DNA of 64,000 nt from Brasilonema angustatum HA4187-MV1 (lineage in GTDB: Bacteria; Cyanobacteriota; Cyanobacteriia; Cyanobacteriales; Nostocaceae), in contig JAHHGV010000042.1 of the NCBI GenBank assembly GCA_019359695.1, positions 1 through 64,000 of the forward strand, read 5' to 3'. A program made the position numbers and the translations under genes. This document shows, in pieces, positions 1-10,225 of this stretch (its first letter is position 1; each line of letters starts with the position of its first letter). Under the pieces are notes generated by a model that was not told the DNA's origin, ran no database searches, and was given only the letters and a program-made list of their open reading frames with translations.

Positions 1-30
1 TAAATAGCAATTGTTTCATTTAACATAGAC

Positions 31-58
31 CCCTCCAATTTTTTACCTGGAGGGGATT
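31..58 (+). terminator. Rho-independent-like hairpin (CCCCTCC...GGAGGGG followed by ATTTTATT)
   Basis: Inverted repeat CCCCTCC/GGAGGGG followed by a T-rich tract; no upstream gene visible in window. Confidence 0.55.
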
Positions 59-152
59 TTATTGCTTAAGTGACCATACGCGATACCCCTGCGCGCAGCG
101 CAGGGAGGTAACTAGCAACTTGGGTTACTACTTGCCCCACGAGACTCATCTG

Positions 153-761
153 TTAATTGTGCAGCACTCTTTCTTTTCTTTTCCTCTGTCTTTTAGGTGC
201 ATAAACCCAAAAATCAATGTATTCTTTAGAGATTGACCTATTGTTAAGACGATTGAGACTTTCACTAATAATTTGACTTTGAATATCTTCGGCTGACTTC
301 GGAAGAAATCTTCCTGTAATCATCGCAGAGTAACCTATTTGCTGAATAGCCCAAGCCGCCGATAAACGAATCAAATCGCTACCCGATTTAGCTTCCTGAC
401 ACAACTTTTCAAGTATCCTGACACTATGCCGCTTGTAGTCTTCTGGATCAGGTAGCAGAGAGATTTCCTCAAGAGGTTCATCAAGTCCCTCGATATAGTC
501 GAGAGTTGCAAGTTGCGCTTTGATTTGCGGGTTAGTAATATAGCCAAAGCTCTGAAGTCCCATAGCCAAGATGAATTCATCTTGGTAGTTCAACAACTCT
601 TCGATCGCCCTTAGCGGTACATCTTGTCTTTGGGCTGTTTCCAAAAATAGCTGGATTTTCTCCCCATCGTCACGACATTGGGCGAGGTTGTCAAAAAAGT
701 CTTTGCCAAATTCGACGGGGGTGAACTTACTTACACTAGCGCCTTGTCCCCCTAGTAGTCT
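153..761 (-). pseudogene. Hypothetical protein, apparently 5'-truncated by the adjacent IS630-type element
   Basis: ORF 153..644 (TTG start in track) stays open upstream in the same frame to 761 (RLLGGQGASVSKFTPVEFGKDFFDNLAQCRDDGEKIQLFLETAQ...) without an ATG, ending at the transposase stop codon. Confidence 0.5.
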
Positions 762-1996
762 TTAATCATCAATAACCGGATACAAGCGTTTTAGTTTGAT
801 TCTTGCCTCAGTAGTGGTGAAGTGCCAATTGATGGTAGAGTGAAGATTATTGCGTTGTGTATTCCATGCGTTAAGTTCAGCTTGGAGGGTAGGAAGGTCG
901 GGAATACGGCGCTCAAGGCACTGGCGTGTAAGAGTGGCTAGTTCAATTTCGGCGATATTGAGCCCTTCGGGTTCGCCAGTTGCTTCAAGTCGGCAAAGCC
1001 GCCCAACGCACTGGCTCACCAAGAGCCATGTTTTGGAGTGTAATGGATTTCGAGACGATTGAGGAGGCGTCTTGCTTGTTCTGGTGGGAAAGTTTTGTAA
1101 AGAGCGGCGGGTTTGTGGGTATTCAGGTTATCACATACCAGCACGACCTTTTTGGCGTTTGGGTATTGGACATCAAGGAGATGTTTTATCTGCTGAGCCC
1201 AGTCGGTCATGGTACGTCGTTCATGGGCAGAAACATTGCGAATTCCTGCTTTTGGCTCACAAAACATGAAGATACTAGCGGTGCCATTGCGTTCGTATTC
1301 AGGATCGTATCGTTCGGGTTTTCCAGGTTCCATCGGCAGTGGCGTGCGTGTTTCCTTGAGCAGCTGTACTGGTTGTTCATCCATGCAGACTACGGGAAAA
1401 TCGACCTCGTAAGGACGGTGATATACCTCCAACACGTCTTCCATTGCGGCTACGAATTCCGCATCCTGCTCTGGCGGAATAACCCAGCATTCCCGTAAAG
1501 CTCGCCGGACGGAAGCTTCCGCCCGGCAGACTTTACGCAAATGAGGTTTAAGTTCGTTTTTTTTAGAACCTCATGTACCGTATTGGCTGTACAATGTGGC
1601 ACAATATTTAGTTCCACTACGCGGTCCAGCCAGCATCTGTAATGTCCATCTGCCACGACCCTCTGGCGCAGTACTGCACGCCACCGCAATCAGCCGAGCC
1701 TCCGCTTCACCATCAAACAGTCGTGGTATCGCCGGATTTTCACGCTTCTTGCGTTCAAGTGCCGCCGGAAAACCACGCTCAACCAGGCGTTTACGTGCCT
1801 CACAAACCGTATCTTTATTGCAATGCAGTAGTTTGGCGATCACTTCCACCGTCAGACGCTCACCATTTTCATCGCTGTGTAAAAGTATCTGTGCATTACG
1901 AATTTTATGGGCACCTCCTTTCCCCTTCTTGACGATCGCTTCTAATTCCTGCCGCTCCTCCTCACTTAACCGCACAATATACCTTTGCTGTTCCAT
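762..1996 (-). pseudogene. IS630-family transposase, degenerate (two 1-nt frameshifts plus a 56-bp insertion)
   Basis: Fragments 1571..1996, 1450..1689, 1016..1540 and 762..1022 join into one IS630-like protein (HTH N-terminus, DDE part with VLVCDNLNTH and KHGSW/LNIAEIEL motifs). Confidence 0.85.
963..1018 (-). repeat. Short interspersed repeat inserted in the transposase ORF
   Basis: TGAGCCAGTGCGTTGGGCGGCTTTGCCGACTTGAAGCAACTGGCGAACCCGAAGGG splits the codons for KHGSW|LNIAEIEL; related to the repeats at 4628..4729 and 62061..62135. Confidence 0.75.
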
Positions 1997-2313
1997 TACG
2001 CTCCCCCTTCCCAGTGTTGTGACAACACTTTGTCATTTTATACGGTTTTTAGCGATTATATTCTACTAGTTGGATTTCTGAGAGATTGTCCATAACTCTG
2101 GATTAGGAAGATTACATCCGTGACATTGTTTATTTTTTTACTTTTATATTGTAAGCGTTTTAATATGTAAAGTATAAATAGTAACTTAAATATTCTTTAT
2201 TTTTCTTCAGGTTACAGCTAGATTCAGTTAATTTAACCAGAGATTTTCGTAGGGACAAAGGTTAGCCCATACGTGTTAACTTAATGTTCAAGCCTCTATT
2301 CCACGTTGGTTTG

Positions 2314-2424
2314 ACCTCACCCCCGTAAAGCTACGCTATGGCTAACGCCACGCTCCGCTATCACGTCCCCTCTCCTTACTAAGGAGAGGGGCGGTTTTGG
2401 CGCAAGACAAAACCGGGGTGAGGT
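2314..2424. repeat. MITE-like inverted-repeat element
   Basis: Ends ACCTCACCCCCG ... CGGGGTGAGGT; internal hairpin CCCCTCTCCTTACTAAGGAGAGGGG. Confidence 0.55.
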
Positions 2425-2708
2425 AAGCGCGACAATTGTGGACGAGTGTAATCAGGCTTGATATGACGTAATGACAAGGGTTTTGGCTTAAGTTGACACA
2501 TATAAGTATTGCCGTGCCCCTAACCCGTGGTTTATTTACTTGAAAAGCGCTGTAATATAACCTCTGCTCAATCACTTACTGGTTTTTACTATGCTGCGTA
2601 GAAGTGCTGAGGCTTGTCGCTAGATATTGCCCAAGATTTGAGAAAAAAATAGGCGATGCGGAAGTTGCTTTTAAGGCGATCGCCATTCAATACGGTTCGG
2701 ATAAAAGC

Positions 2709-3068
2709 TCACTGCTGACTGAGTTCAACAATATTCCCATCAGGATCTTTGGTGAAGAGGGCTGGGCGTCCGGAGGCACTGGGTTGAATGAAGCAGTTGT
2801 TATCTTGGAGTTGTTGTTTGGCTGCGTCTAAGTCAGCAACTGAGAATGCAACGTGGGGATTGCGCCCCCATTTTTCATTTTGGTCCTCAGTGGGGACTCC
2901 CTGGGCAGCTATCAAGTGAATTTGATGATTCCCAACTTGATACCAAGCGCCAGCATATTTGAGAGAGCGCTCTATTTTGGGCAATCCTAGCACCTTTGTA
3001 TAGAAATGTTCGGCTCGTTCTAGATCCGTGACAAGAATGGCTGTGTGAAGACACTGAGTAATCTGCAT
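2709..3068 (-). CDS. VOC family (glyoxalase/bleomycin-resistance-like) protein
   Basis: MQITQCLHTAILVTDLERAEHFYTKVLGL ... PALFTKDPDGNIVELSQQ. Confidence 0.85.
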   Translation of the reverse strand: MQITQCLHTAILVTDLERAEHFYTKVLGLPKIERSLKYAGAWYQVGNHQIHLIAAQGVPTEDQNEKWGRNPHVAFSVADLDAAKQQLQDNNCFIQPSASGRPALFTKDPDGNIVELSQQ

Positions 3069-3140
3069 TGATCTTGGTAGGTTGAGAGTTTTATTATGGA
3101 GCGATCTGAGTTGAGACAAGTAAGGGACAGGGAGGATAAG

Positions 3141-3309
3141 CTCAGATCTTGCACCATAACTTTCGTCCGCCAAGAAATAAATTTCTTGGCTCAAAGTTCA
3201 AGTCCGTTAAAACGGACTGGGTAAGTTTTTCAGTCCGTTTTAACGGACTTGGGTTATTAGCCTTGAACTTGAGTTCAAGGCATACTATCGCTGAGGTGCA
3301 AGATCTCAG
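3141..3309. repeat. MITE-like element with four consecutive hairpins
   Basis: Terminal inverted repeats CTCAGATCTTGCACC / GGTGCAAGATCTCAG (14/15); internal palindromes at 3170-3189, 3201-3218, 3232-3249, 3261-3280. Confidence 0.8.
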
Positions 3310-3327
3310 TAAGGGGAATTTTACTAT

Positions 3328-3375
3328 CCCTCACTCCCTCACTCCCTCACTCCCTCACTTGCTCACTCCCTCATC
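3328..3375. repeat. 8-bp tandem repeat (CTCCCTCA)n
   Basis: CCCTCACTCCCTCACTCCCTCACTCCCTCACTTGCTCACTCCCTCA. Confidence 0.85.
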
Positions 3376-3388
3376 TTCCCATCTTCTC

Positions 3389-4579
3389 CTACGACTCTGG
3401 GCCTCCTGTATTAGGAATAAGCCTGCCTAGAGGAGACGTTGCGACTTCTTGAGAAGATGTGCTTTGAGCCACAGCAACAGGTATTTCATCTACTGGTTGA
3501 GTTTTCGCTGCTAAATAATCTGTCCGCAGCTTGTCTAGCATTTGTTCTCGTTTGTCATACAACCGCTTCAGAGAACAAGGCTGACACTGCTTGAGGGTGT
3601 AAGCTGTGACTAACGGCAATGCAATTGTGCTGTCGGTATAACAAACTATTGTGCTAGGTAATTCATTTGGATCAATTTTACCCCAACTGACAGCTTCCGA
3701 GGGTGTGGCTCCGGATAACCCACCAGTATCTGGACGGGCATCGGTAAATTGGACAAAGTAATCGTGTCCTCGTTCTTCTAGCCCTAAGACTTCGTGAATC
3801 TGCGGTTGTGTTTGTAGCAAAAAGTTTTTAGGACTGCCACCACCAATAATCACAGCTGCACTTTTGCCTCCTGTTTCTCTTGCACTGTAGGCAATGGCTG
3901 CTGTCTCGTTTACATCAATAGAAGGATCTAAGATCAGCGGAGATCCTTCCAGTGACAATGCGGCAACGTTCATACCAATAGAACTATCACCAGGGGAAGA
4001 TGTGTAAATCGGGACTCCACACTCATAAGCTGTCGCTAGTAGACAGGAATGCTTAACCCCCAATTGCTTTTCTACCTCTCGGACATACTTGCCAAGTAAA
4101 TTATGAAATTCAGCAGTTCCCATCCGTTTTTGGAATGGTTCTGCTTGCAAAATTTTACGGATGAAAGCATCTGTTTCCAGCAGCACATCGTAGCCAAAGA
4201 TGATGTCATAAATGCGGATAGTACCTTCCTGGCGCAGCTTAACATCATTCAAAAATGGATTACCAGCAAAGATTTCAAAACCTAGTCCGTAGTGCATATC
4301 ATGATAAAGATTAGCACCAGTACTAATGATCCAATCAATAAATCCGTTGCGGATAAGCGGTGCTAGCAGAGAAACTCCGAATCCTGCTGGTGTCATCGCA
4401 CCAGAAAGGCTAACTGCTACCGTCACGTTTTCTTTGAATACATCTCGACTCAGGAGATGACATATTTCCCGCAATCGTGCTGAATTGTATGCTGTGAAGT
4501 AATTATCAATCAAATCGACAACCCCGATATCAGTTGACATCGGTACAGGTGCGATTTTTTTACCCCGCTTTTTTGACAT
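3389..4579 (-). CDS. Deoxyhypusine synthase family protein (homospermidine biosynthesis-like)
   Basis: 396 aa; [13 protein letters not shown]...[17 protein letters not shown] and [14 protein letters not shown] motifs. Confidence 0.85.
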   Translation of the reverse strand: MSKKRGKKIAPVPMSTDIGVVDLIDNYFTAYNSARLREICHLLSRDVFKENVTVAVSLSGAMTPAGFGVSLLAPLIRNGFIDWIISTGANLYHDMHYGLGFEIFAGNPFLNDVKLRQEGTIRIYDIIFGYDVLLETDAFIRKILQAEPFQKRMGTAEFHNLLGKYVREVEKQLGVKHSCLLATAYECGVPIYTSSPGDSSIGMNVAALSLEGSPLILDPSIDVNETAAIAYSARETGGKSAAVIIGGGSPKNFLLQTQPQIHEVLGLEERGHDYFVQFTDARPDTGGLSGATPSEAVSWGKIDPNELPSTIVCYTDSTIALPLVTAYTLKQCQPCSLKRLYDKREQMLDKLRTDYLAAKTQPVDEIPVAVAQSTSSQEVATSPLGRLIPNTGGPES

Positions 4580-4627
4580 TTGTGGTAGTTCCCGAATAAA
4601 GAACTAATAATTGTACCTATTTATGGT

Positions 4628-4729
4628 GAGTCCAGCGCTGCGGGAGGGGAGCCACTGCGTTGGACGGGTTTCCCGGCTTGAAGCATGTGGCGTTCTCCCT
4701 CCGCAGGCGACTGGCGAACCCAAAGGGTC
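4628..4729 (+). repeat. Interspersed repeat, same family as 963..1018
   Basis: GAGCCACTGCGTTGGACGGGTTTCCCGGCTTGAAGCA ... CGACTGGCGAACCCAAAGGG. Confidence 0.65.
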
Positions 4730-4872
4730 AAAATCTGAATCAACAAACAGCATACAATAGGACTCTTATTTGATTTTTGACAAAGCTAGGTACACCTTTA
4801 TTGCTTCTTGCCTGTTCCCTGTTAAGCGTCTCTACTTTGTGATTCACACTCATCAAATCGGATTGCTAAATC

Positions 4873-5394
4873 TTAGGTTTGAATTATTTCTTGCACCACC
4901 TGCAAGTAGTAATTGTAGGCATTTTGCCCAAAACACACGAATATAATTTGTTCGAGAGAGTTATTGCTGTGTAAAAATTTATTAACTTCATTGACGGCTA
5001 TTTTAGTAGCACGTTCTAATGGAAAACGATATGCGCCTATGCTAATGGCTGGAAAAGCAATAGTTTTTATTCCGTTTTGTACTGCTAAGGCTAGACTATT
5101 GCGATAACATTGTGCCAACAACTCATCTTCTCCAGAATTTCCACCTTCCCACACTGGACCAACAGTGTGAATCACCCACTTGGCTGGAAGATGATAACCT
5201 TTAGTTATCTTTGCTTGACCAGTATCACATCCGTGTAACTTGCGACACTCTTCCAAAAGTTCTGGCCCGGCTACACGATGTATTGCGCCATCAACACCAC
5301 CGCCTCCAAGTAAGGAATTATTGGCAGCATTCACAATAGCATCTACTTGTAGCTGGGTAATATCCCCTTGGATCACGGAAACTCTATTTTCCAT
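4873..5394 (-). CDS. Macro domain protein (O-acetyl-ADP-ribose deacetylase-like)
   Basis: [37 protein letters not shown]...[13 protein letters not shown]. Confidence 0.92.
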   Translation of the reverse strand: MENRVSVIQGDITQLQVDAIVNAANNSLLGGGGVDGAIHRVAGPELLEECRKLHGCDTGQAKITKGYHLPAKWVIHTVGPVWEGGNSGEDELLAQCYRNSLALAVQNGIKTIAFPAISIGAYRFPLERATKIAVNEVNKFLHSNNSLEQIIFVCFGQNAYNYYLQVVQEIIQT

Positions 5395-5610
5395 AATTGA
5401 GCCGCAGTTGCTGTAAACGAAGTGTTCTGGTTCATCATTTCCCCGCTTAGCAGAGGTAGTAAGGGTTCTCACTCTCCTACTTATAGCCTGTTAGAGGAAT
5501 ATCCTGTATTTTTTACCAATTTATGATACTTTTATAATTTATTTAACATTTTAATAAACGAATTTTTGATAAAGCCTTGTAATAATTACACTAAACTGAA
5601 CGCCAGCACT

Positions 5611-6273
5611 ATGCAAACCGATGAAACTTGGACAACTACTAATATAAGTGCGGTTGGGGAAAATTCCTCCCTCAACTCAGAACAGTACCGTAAAAAGATG
5701 CAGCGACGCCAAGAAGTCCAGGAGATGCGAATCAAGAATGCATCTAACGAAAAAGGGTTAATTGTTGTTCATACTGGTAATGGTAAGGGAAAAACCACAG
5801 CGGCATTAGGTATGGTGTTGCGGGCGCTAGGTCACGGGTATAAAGTTGCTATAATCCAATTTATCAAAGGAGCCTGGGAACCTGCGGAAAAAAGAGTTTT
5901 CAGTATATGGCAAGATGATTTATTAGAATTTCATGCTATGGGGGAAGGCTTCACTTGGGATACTCAGGATCGCGATCGCGATATTGAAAAAGCCATAGCC
6001 GCTTGGCAAAAAGCATTAGAATATATCCGCAATCCACAGTTCAAACTGGTGCTGTTGGATGAAATTAATATTGCTCTTAAACTTGGTTACTTACAAGTTG
6101 ATGAAGTTTTAGCTGGGCTAGCTCAAAAGCCACCTAACAATCATGTTATTCTCACAGGCAGAGGTGCACCTGCGGCATTGATTTCACGCGCTGACTTAGT
6201 AACGGAAATGACTTTAGTCAAACATCCCTTCCGAGATCAGGGTATTAAGGCGCAACCAGGAATTGAGTATTAA
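5611..6273 (+). CDS. cobO: Cob(I)yrinic acid a,c-diamide adenosyltransferase
   Basis: GLIVVHTGNGKGKTTAALGMVLRALGHGYKVAIIQFIKG ... LDEINIALKLGYL. Confidence 0.93.
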   Translation: MQTDETWTTTNISAVGENSSLNSEQYRKKMQRRQEVQEMRIKNASNEKGLIVVHTGNGKGKTTAALGMVLRALGHGYKVAIIQFIKGAWEPAEKRVFSIWQDDLLEFHAMGEGFTWDTQDRDRDIEKAIAAWQKALEYIRNPQFKLVLLDEINIALKLGYLQVDEVLAGLAQKPPNNHVILTGRGAPAALISRADLVTEMTLVKHPFRDQGIKAQPGIEY

Positions 6274-6282
6274 CAAGTGCTA

Positions 6283-6326
6283 AGTGAGGAGTTAGGAGTT
6301 GTATTCTCACCTCCTGACTCCTCACT
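6283..6326. terminator. Probable bidirectional terminator hairpin between convergent genes
   Basis: AGTGAGGAGTTAGGAG / CTCCTGACTCCTCACT stem between cobO and the minus-strand gene; overlaps the latter's stop codon. Confidence 0.5.
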
Positions 6327-7083
6327 GTTGAACATTTGCCTGACAGGCTTGTAAAACTTGGCGATCGCTACTACTAATATTATTTATCTGATTATAATCT
6401 TGCAACGTCACAGAGTGAGCATAAGTGCTTGACTCACCATCTTTGACCTGAGGTAATGTATTGTTTGCTGCCACTTGAGTTGGGCTTTCGTCACCTGGGT
6501 AACCATTCACTGTCATTGCCAACTCTCCAGAGGGACGGAGTGTGCCATTAAAACAACTAAACTCAGAACTGGGCATGTATAACGCACCTATCACCTTGCT
6601 CTGGTGCTTTTCAAATATGATATATCCTTGCCCCAGTTGACCAGACTTGGGTGACTGACCGTAGAGGTAAACGCCATCTTGTTGAGGAAAGCCGGCTGCT
6701 GTAGGCGAAATACTGGCAGTTTTGATGGGTGTTTGGGGTTGTGCAATTGTTACTGTGTTTGTAGAAACTCGTTCCAAATCATTTGATTTGCTGACATGAG
6801 TTGGAGTAGTAACCGATTTGGCGAGTGCTTTACGCAGCCGGGTTTCTTTCTGTGCAGTTAATTCAGACGCAGCAGAAGAGGCACCAGAAGAATCCTGGTG
6901 CAACCAAGTGTAAGTTGGTAACCCAGAATCGTAAGCCGACTCAGCGGATTGGTCAATATATGCAAGCTGATTACTCATTACTGGTTTAGGGCGATTGACA
7001 ACTAAGCCAATCAACACAAGTGCGCCAATGATGGGAACTCCTAATAAACCTGGGGAAACAAATTTTCTTATGTTGTTTTGCAT
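6322..7083 (-). CDS. Hypothetical membrane-anchored protein
   Basis: N-terminal hydrophobic segment FVSPGLLGVPIIGALVLIGLVV; long intact ORF. Confidence 0.7.
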   Translation of the reverse strand: MQNNIRKFVSPGLLGVPIIGALVLIGLVVNRPKPVMSNQLAYIDQSAESAYDSGLPTYTWLHQDSSGASSAASELTAQKETRLRKALAKSVTTPTHVSKSNDLERVSTNTVTIAQPQTPIKTASISPTAAGFPQQDGVYLYGQSPKSGQLGQGYIIFEKHQSKVIGALYMPSSEFSCFNGTLRPSGELAMTVNGYPGDESPTQVAANNTLPQVKDGESSTYAHSVTLQDYNQINNISSSDRQVLQACQANVQQ

Positions 7084-7644
7084 CTGATTCCTCCTATTAA
7101 AAAAATCTCTTGGTTTTCTGGAACTTACCTACAAACGTACCGAAGTATTCGTCTGTATAGGCTCCCTCAATGGTTTGATTTATCTGGCTTAGAAAAAACC
7201 TTTACTACAAAATAATTTTTTCTTGTATTTTTAGGGAGTCATTTTGAGTGATGATCTTAACTTACCATTGTTCGGGCTATTGTTACCTCATTCATAAGAT
7301 TTACTCAATTGGATGATTTTTTGAAATGAAAACTCAAAATTAAAAGCTAATTTTTCATATTTTTATTTTTTAGTAGTTTAAATTAAAAAACGATTGACAC
7401 CTTCTTGGTATAGTCATCTCTCTAATGTCTGAACTATTTGAACAAGGAAAACTACACAAGCAATTCTCTTGATTCCGGATGTGATTCAAAGATTTTGGCG
7501 AAAATGACGACGAGAGTAGAGGAAAGCGGCACTCAGGTAGTCAAAGGGGTGTAGGAGTGCTTACAAAGGTAGTGGTGTTGACTGGAAATAATCCGGGGCG
7601 TCTTATTAACCCTTCGAGTCGCCGTGTTCATTGACTAATCAACC

Positions 7645-7734
7645 ATGTTCGCCAAAGCCCGTGCCGCAGGTTTTGGCTGGCGGATTATTTTTGTCGTGAT
7701 TGTAGTAGGTATTTTGTATTTGGTCATTTTTTGA
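7645..7734 (+). CDS. Putative 29-aa single-transmembrane microprotein
   Basis: MFAKARAAGFGWRIIFVVIVVGILYLVIF; basic N-terminus plus hydrophobic helix; in-frame stop just upstream. Confidence 0.35.
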   Translation: MFAKARAAGFGWRIIFVVIVVGILYLVIF

Positions 7735-7769
7735 CTATTTCCGCCGATGTCTAAATCCTGGAGTTTAGA

Positions 7770-7895
7770 CTAGTTCCCGGTGCAAAACTAAATTTCCAAA
7801 AAATAAGGGTACGAATTTAAGATGTTTCCAGGAACCAAAACCTTGGTTTTTATGCTTGATAGAATCAGCCTTCTGAGTTTCGCACCGGGAACTAG
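7770..7895. repeat. MITE-like element, ~126 bp
   Basis: Terminal inverted repeats CTAGTTCCCGGTGCAAAACT / AGTTTCGCACCGGGAACTAG (19/20). Confidence 0.8.
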
Positions 7896-8416
7896 ACTAA
7901 GTACAGCATTTCAGAAATCCGTGACGAATTGAATCACCTACTGGTAAAGCTTCAAGAGGCTCAATAACGCTACTAACTTGTGAAATCTTGTACTAAGTAA
8001 GTCGGCGAAAAAATTTATAAGTGTGTAACAAAAAACTAACCAGAGTGATTGCAGTCAAACAGGACTTACGCACGGACAACGTAGCCAACGTAGCCATAGT
8101 CATTGCAACCTGAGGGAAGCAATCGCACTCTCACTGGTCTTTGTGATGGTAATCCCAAACAAGCAACTACTCACCCTTCCAGAAAGCAACTGCTCAAGGC
8201 TTTTTGTGATATTAATTTTTATTATCTTTGCAATGATACCATTTTTCTTACATCTGTGTCCCATCTCCGACGACAGATCCTCTCAGTTATGAAACTGCCA
8301 GAATCTATCAGCTACATCAAAGCGAGTGATAAGACATAATTGCCGAACACTCCCTGAAAATGAGCGAACGAATAGTTTATGGGTAAGCCAGTTGTACAAA
8401 AGTCCTTTTGCATCTC

Positions 8417-8995
8417 CTAGGGAGACGCAAGGTGTTCGTGTATACCTTTCCGACGAATGCCTGTCTCAAAGGGACTTACGCGCAGCGTGTCCGTAGGGGA
8501 TTTTCTCAATTCTGACTCTGTGGTTTTTTCTTGGTGAGAAATTTCCTCTAGCAATCTTTCCTCAGGATAGAAATCTAACGAAACTTTTATCTCAAAATCT
8601 TTTGAAGTCTTACTATCTGTGATTGATAGAGAAAGAGATAGGCTTCCACCATCATTTACAGATGAGAATTGTTTGTTTAATGAAGAAAATTCTAAAGTAA
8701 CCCTAATTTCAAGTTTCCCTTTTTGTCTACGATTTTTCTTAGGAATAAGCAGTTCACATTGTATTTCTGATCTCAGGTAAAATTCCCACTCAACTCGATT
8801 AAATATGCCTGTAACATTTCTCTTTTTAAAATATTTTTTAACAAACTTGTCTTGACAAGAAAAATTTAAATCATTTCCCTTTGGCTCAAAATATTCAAGG
8901 AATTTCTTAACTATTTGAACTGCATTAAAAATTTGATCTCCTAAAAAAAGAATATCATCCTCTTGTTCCAATCGTTGAAATTGGTTACTCAACAT
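8417..8995 (-). CDS. KGK domain-like protein (cyanobacterial family)
   Basis: EDDILFLGDQIFNAVQIVKKFLEYF ... IQCELLIPKKNRRQKGKLEIRVTLEF contains the KGK motif context. Confidence 0.6.
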   Translation of the reverse strand: MLSNQFQRLEQEDDILFLGDQIFNAVQIVKKFLEYFEPKGNDLNFSCQDKFVKKYFKKRNVTGIFNRVEWEFYLRSEIQCELLIPKKNRRQKGKLEIRVTLEFSSLNKQFSSVNDGGSLSLSLSITDSKTSKDFEIKVSLDFYPEERLLEEISHQEKTTESELRKSPTDTLRVSPFETGIRRKGIHEHLASP

Positions 8996-10225
8996 GTTAA
9001 AATAACCCCCTTAATAATCCCGAATTCTTGAGATTCTCTTACAATCCTTGCCACAAAATTGATTTTTGTCAAATCAAATACATATATATACTTAGAAGGC
9101 GATGAGACAGCCTTCCTTGACGGGTTTTCCACCTCTTGGTGACTAAGACAACAGTCATAGGGCTGTAGCATGAGAAGCGCAGCTTCTCGCAAGCCAAGTA
9201 AAGTAGCGTAAGATAGACAGACAAAGATAGACAATTAACTTACTTTATTTCTCTGCGTAAATTGCGTGTTGAAAACTACATTTTTTTAAATACTACTACA
9301 CTATTTAACTCAATTCAGGTCTTGTTATAGATAGATATTATAACACAAAAAGTAAAATAATACACTTATTTAGTATTATTGGAATATCATGACCGTTCAT
9401 CTTGTAAAAGTTGTCAAATATACTCAAAAAATTATTGAAAAGCTAGATACTGAAGTAGTAATGATTGTGGATTCAACATTTACAAAAACTTATGATACCC
9501 ATTATTTGTATTTATTATTACTATTTCATAATAAATTCCATGTATTTACTAGCTAACAATGAAATGCCTAGTTTCAACAAAAAATGACACAAGTATAAAT
9601 CAAGCTAATTACTATCTTATTATTTAATATTTAATATTAATTTAATATATAATTCTTTGATAACTGATGAAAATATAGCGCTTCTCATTTGAATTACATA
9701 ATGTGAAAGTGCATGTACTTTCACTACAGCACGTGTTACCGCACTCAACACCGCAAGCGCTATATTCACTCTCACAAGATGTTTTAGAAGTATAGTTTTC
9801 ATACCTGGCTGTTCAATATTGCCTTAAATCAACAAAGGCTGTGCTATGACGGGACGCCACATGCACAGACTGAGGCGTTGTTGACGCCAGTCGCACTCAA
9901 CCAGGGAACCTCCAACGGCGTTTACGCTCCCCTTTTGAGGAGATCTAGGGTGGATATACGACAATTTGTCTACTCCATAAGACTTTTCAAACATCCTCTG
10001 AGCATATTTTAAATTATGTTAATTTTGCTATCTCCACACACTGCTAACATGGTGCGTTACACTACATTAACGAACCCCACGTATGGAATATTTACTTTTA
10101 TATCAGTTATTCATCTCAACGGGTGGAAATGATTCAAACAGGACACATATTAAAAATGTATATTTTACTTTATAAAATTAAAAATTTAAATATAATATCA
10201 AATCTAAAATTTCTACTTATTATTT

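Noticed and set aside
980-1498. 172-aa plus-strand ORF and neighbours (1596..2069, 1642..1932)
   Set aside because: Antisense to the IS630 transposase; no recognisable protein features
8103-8339. 78-aa plus-strand ORF
   Set aside because: No recognisable features; embedded in repeat-rich intergenic DNA
9390-9557. Short ORF MTVHLVKVVKYTQKIIEKLDTEVVMIVDSTFTK...
   Set aside because: Very AT-rich region, below usual length, no motif; cannot be distinguished from chance
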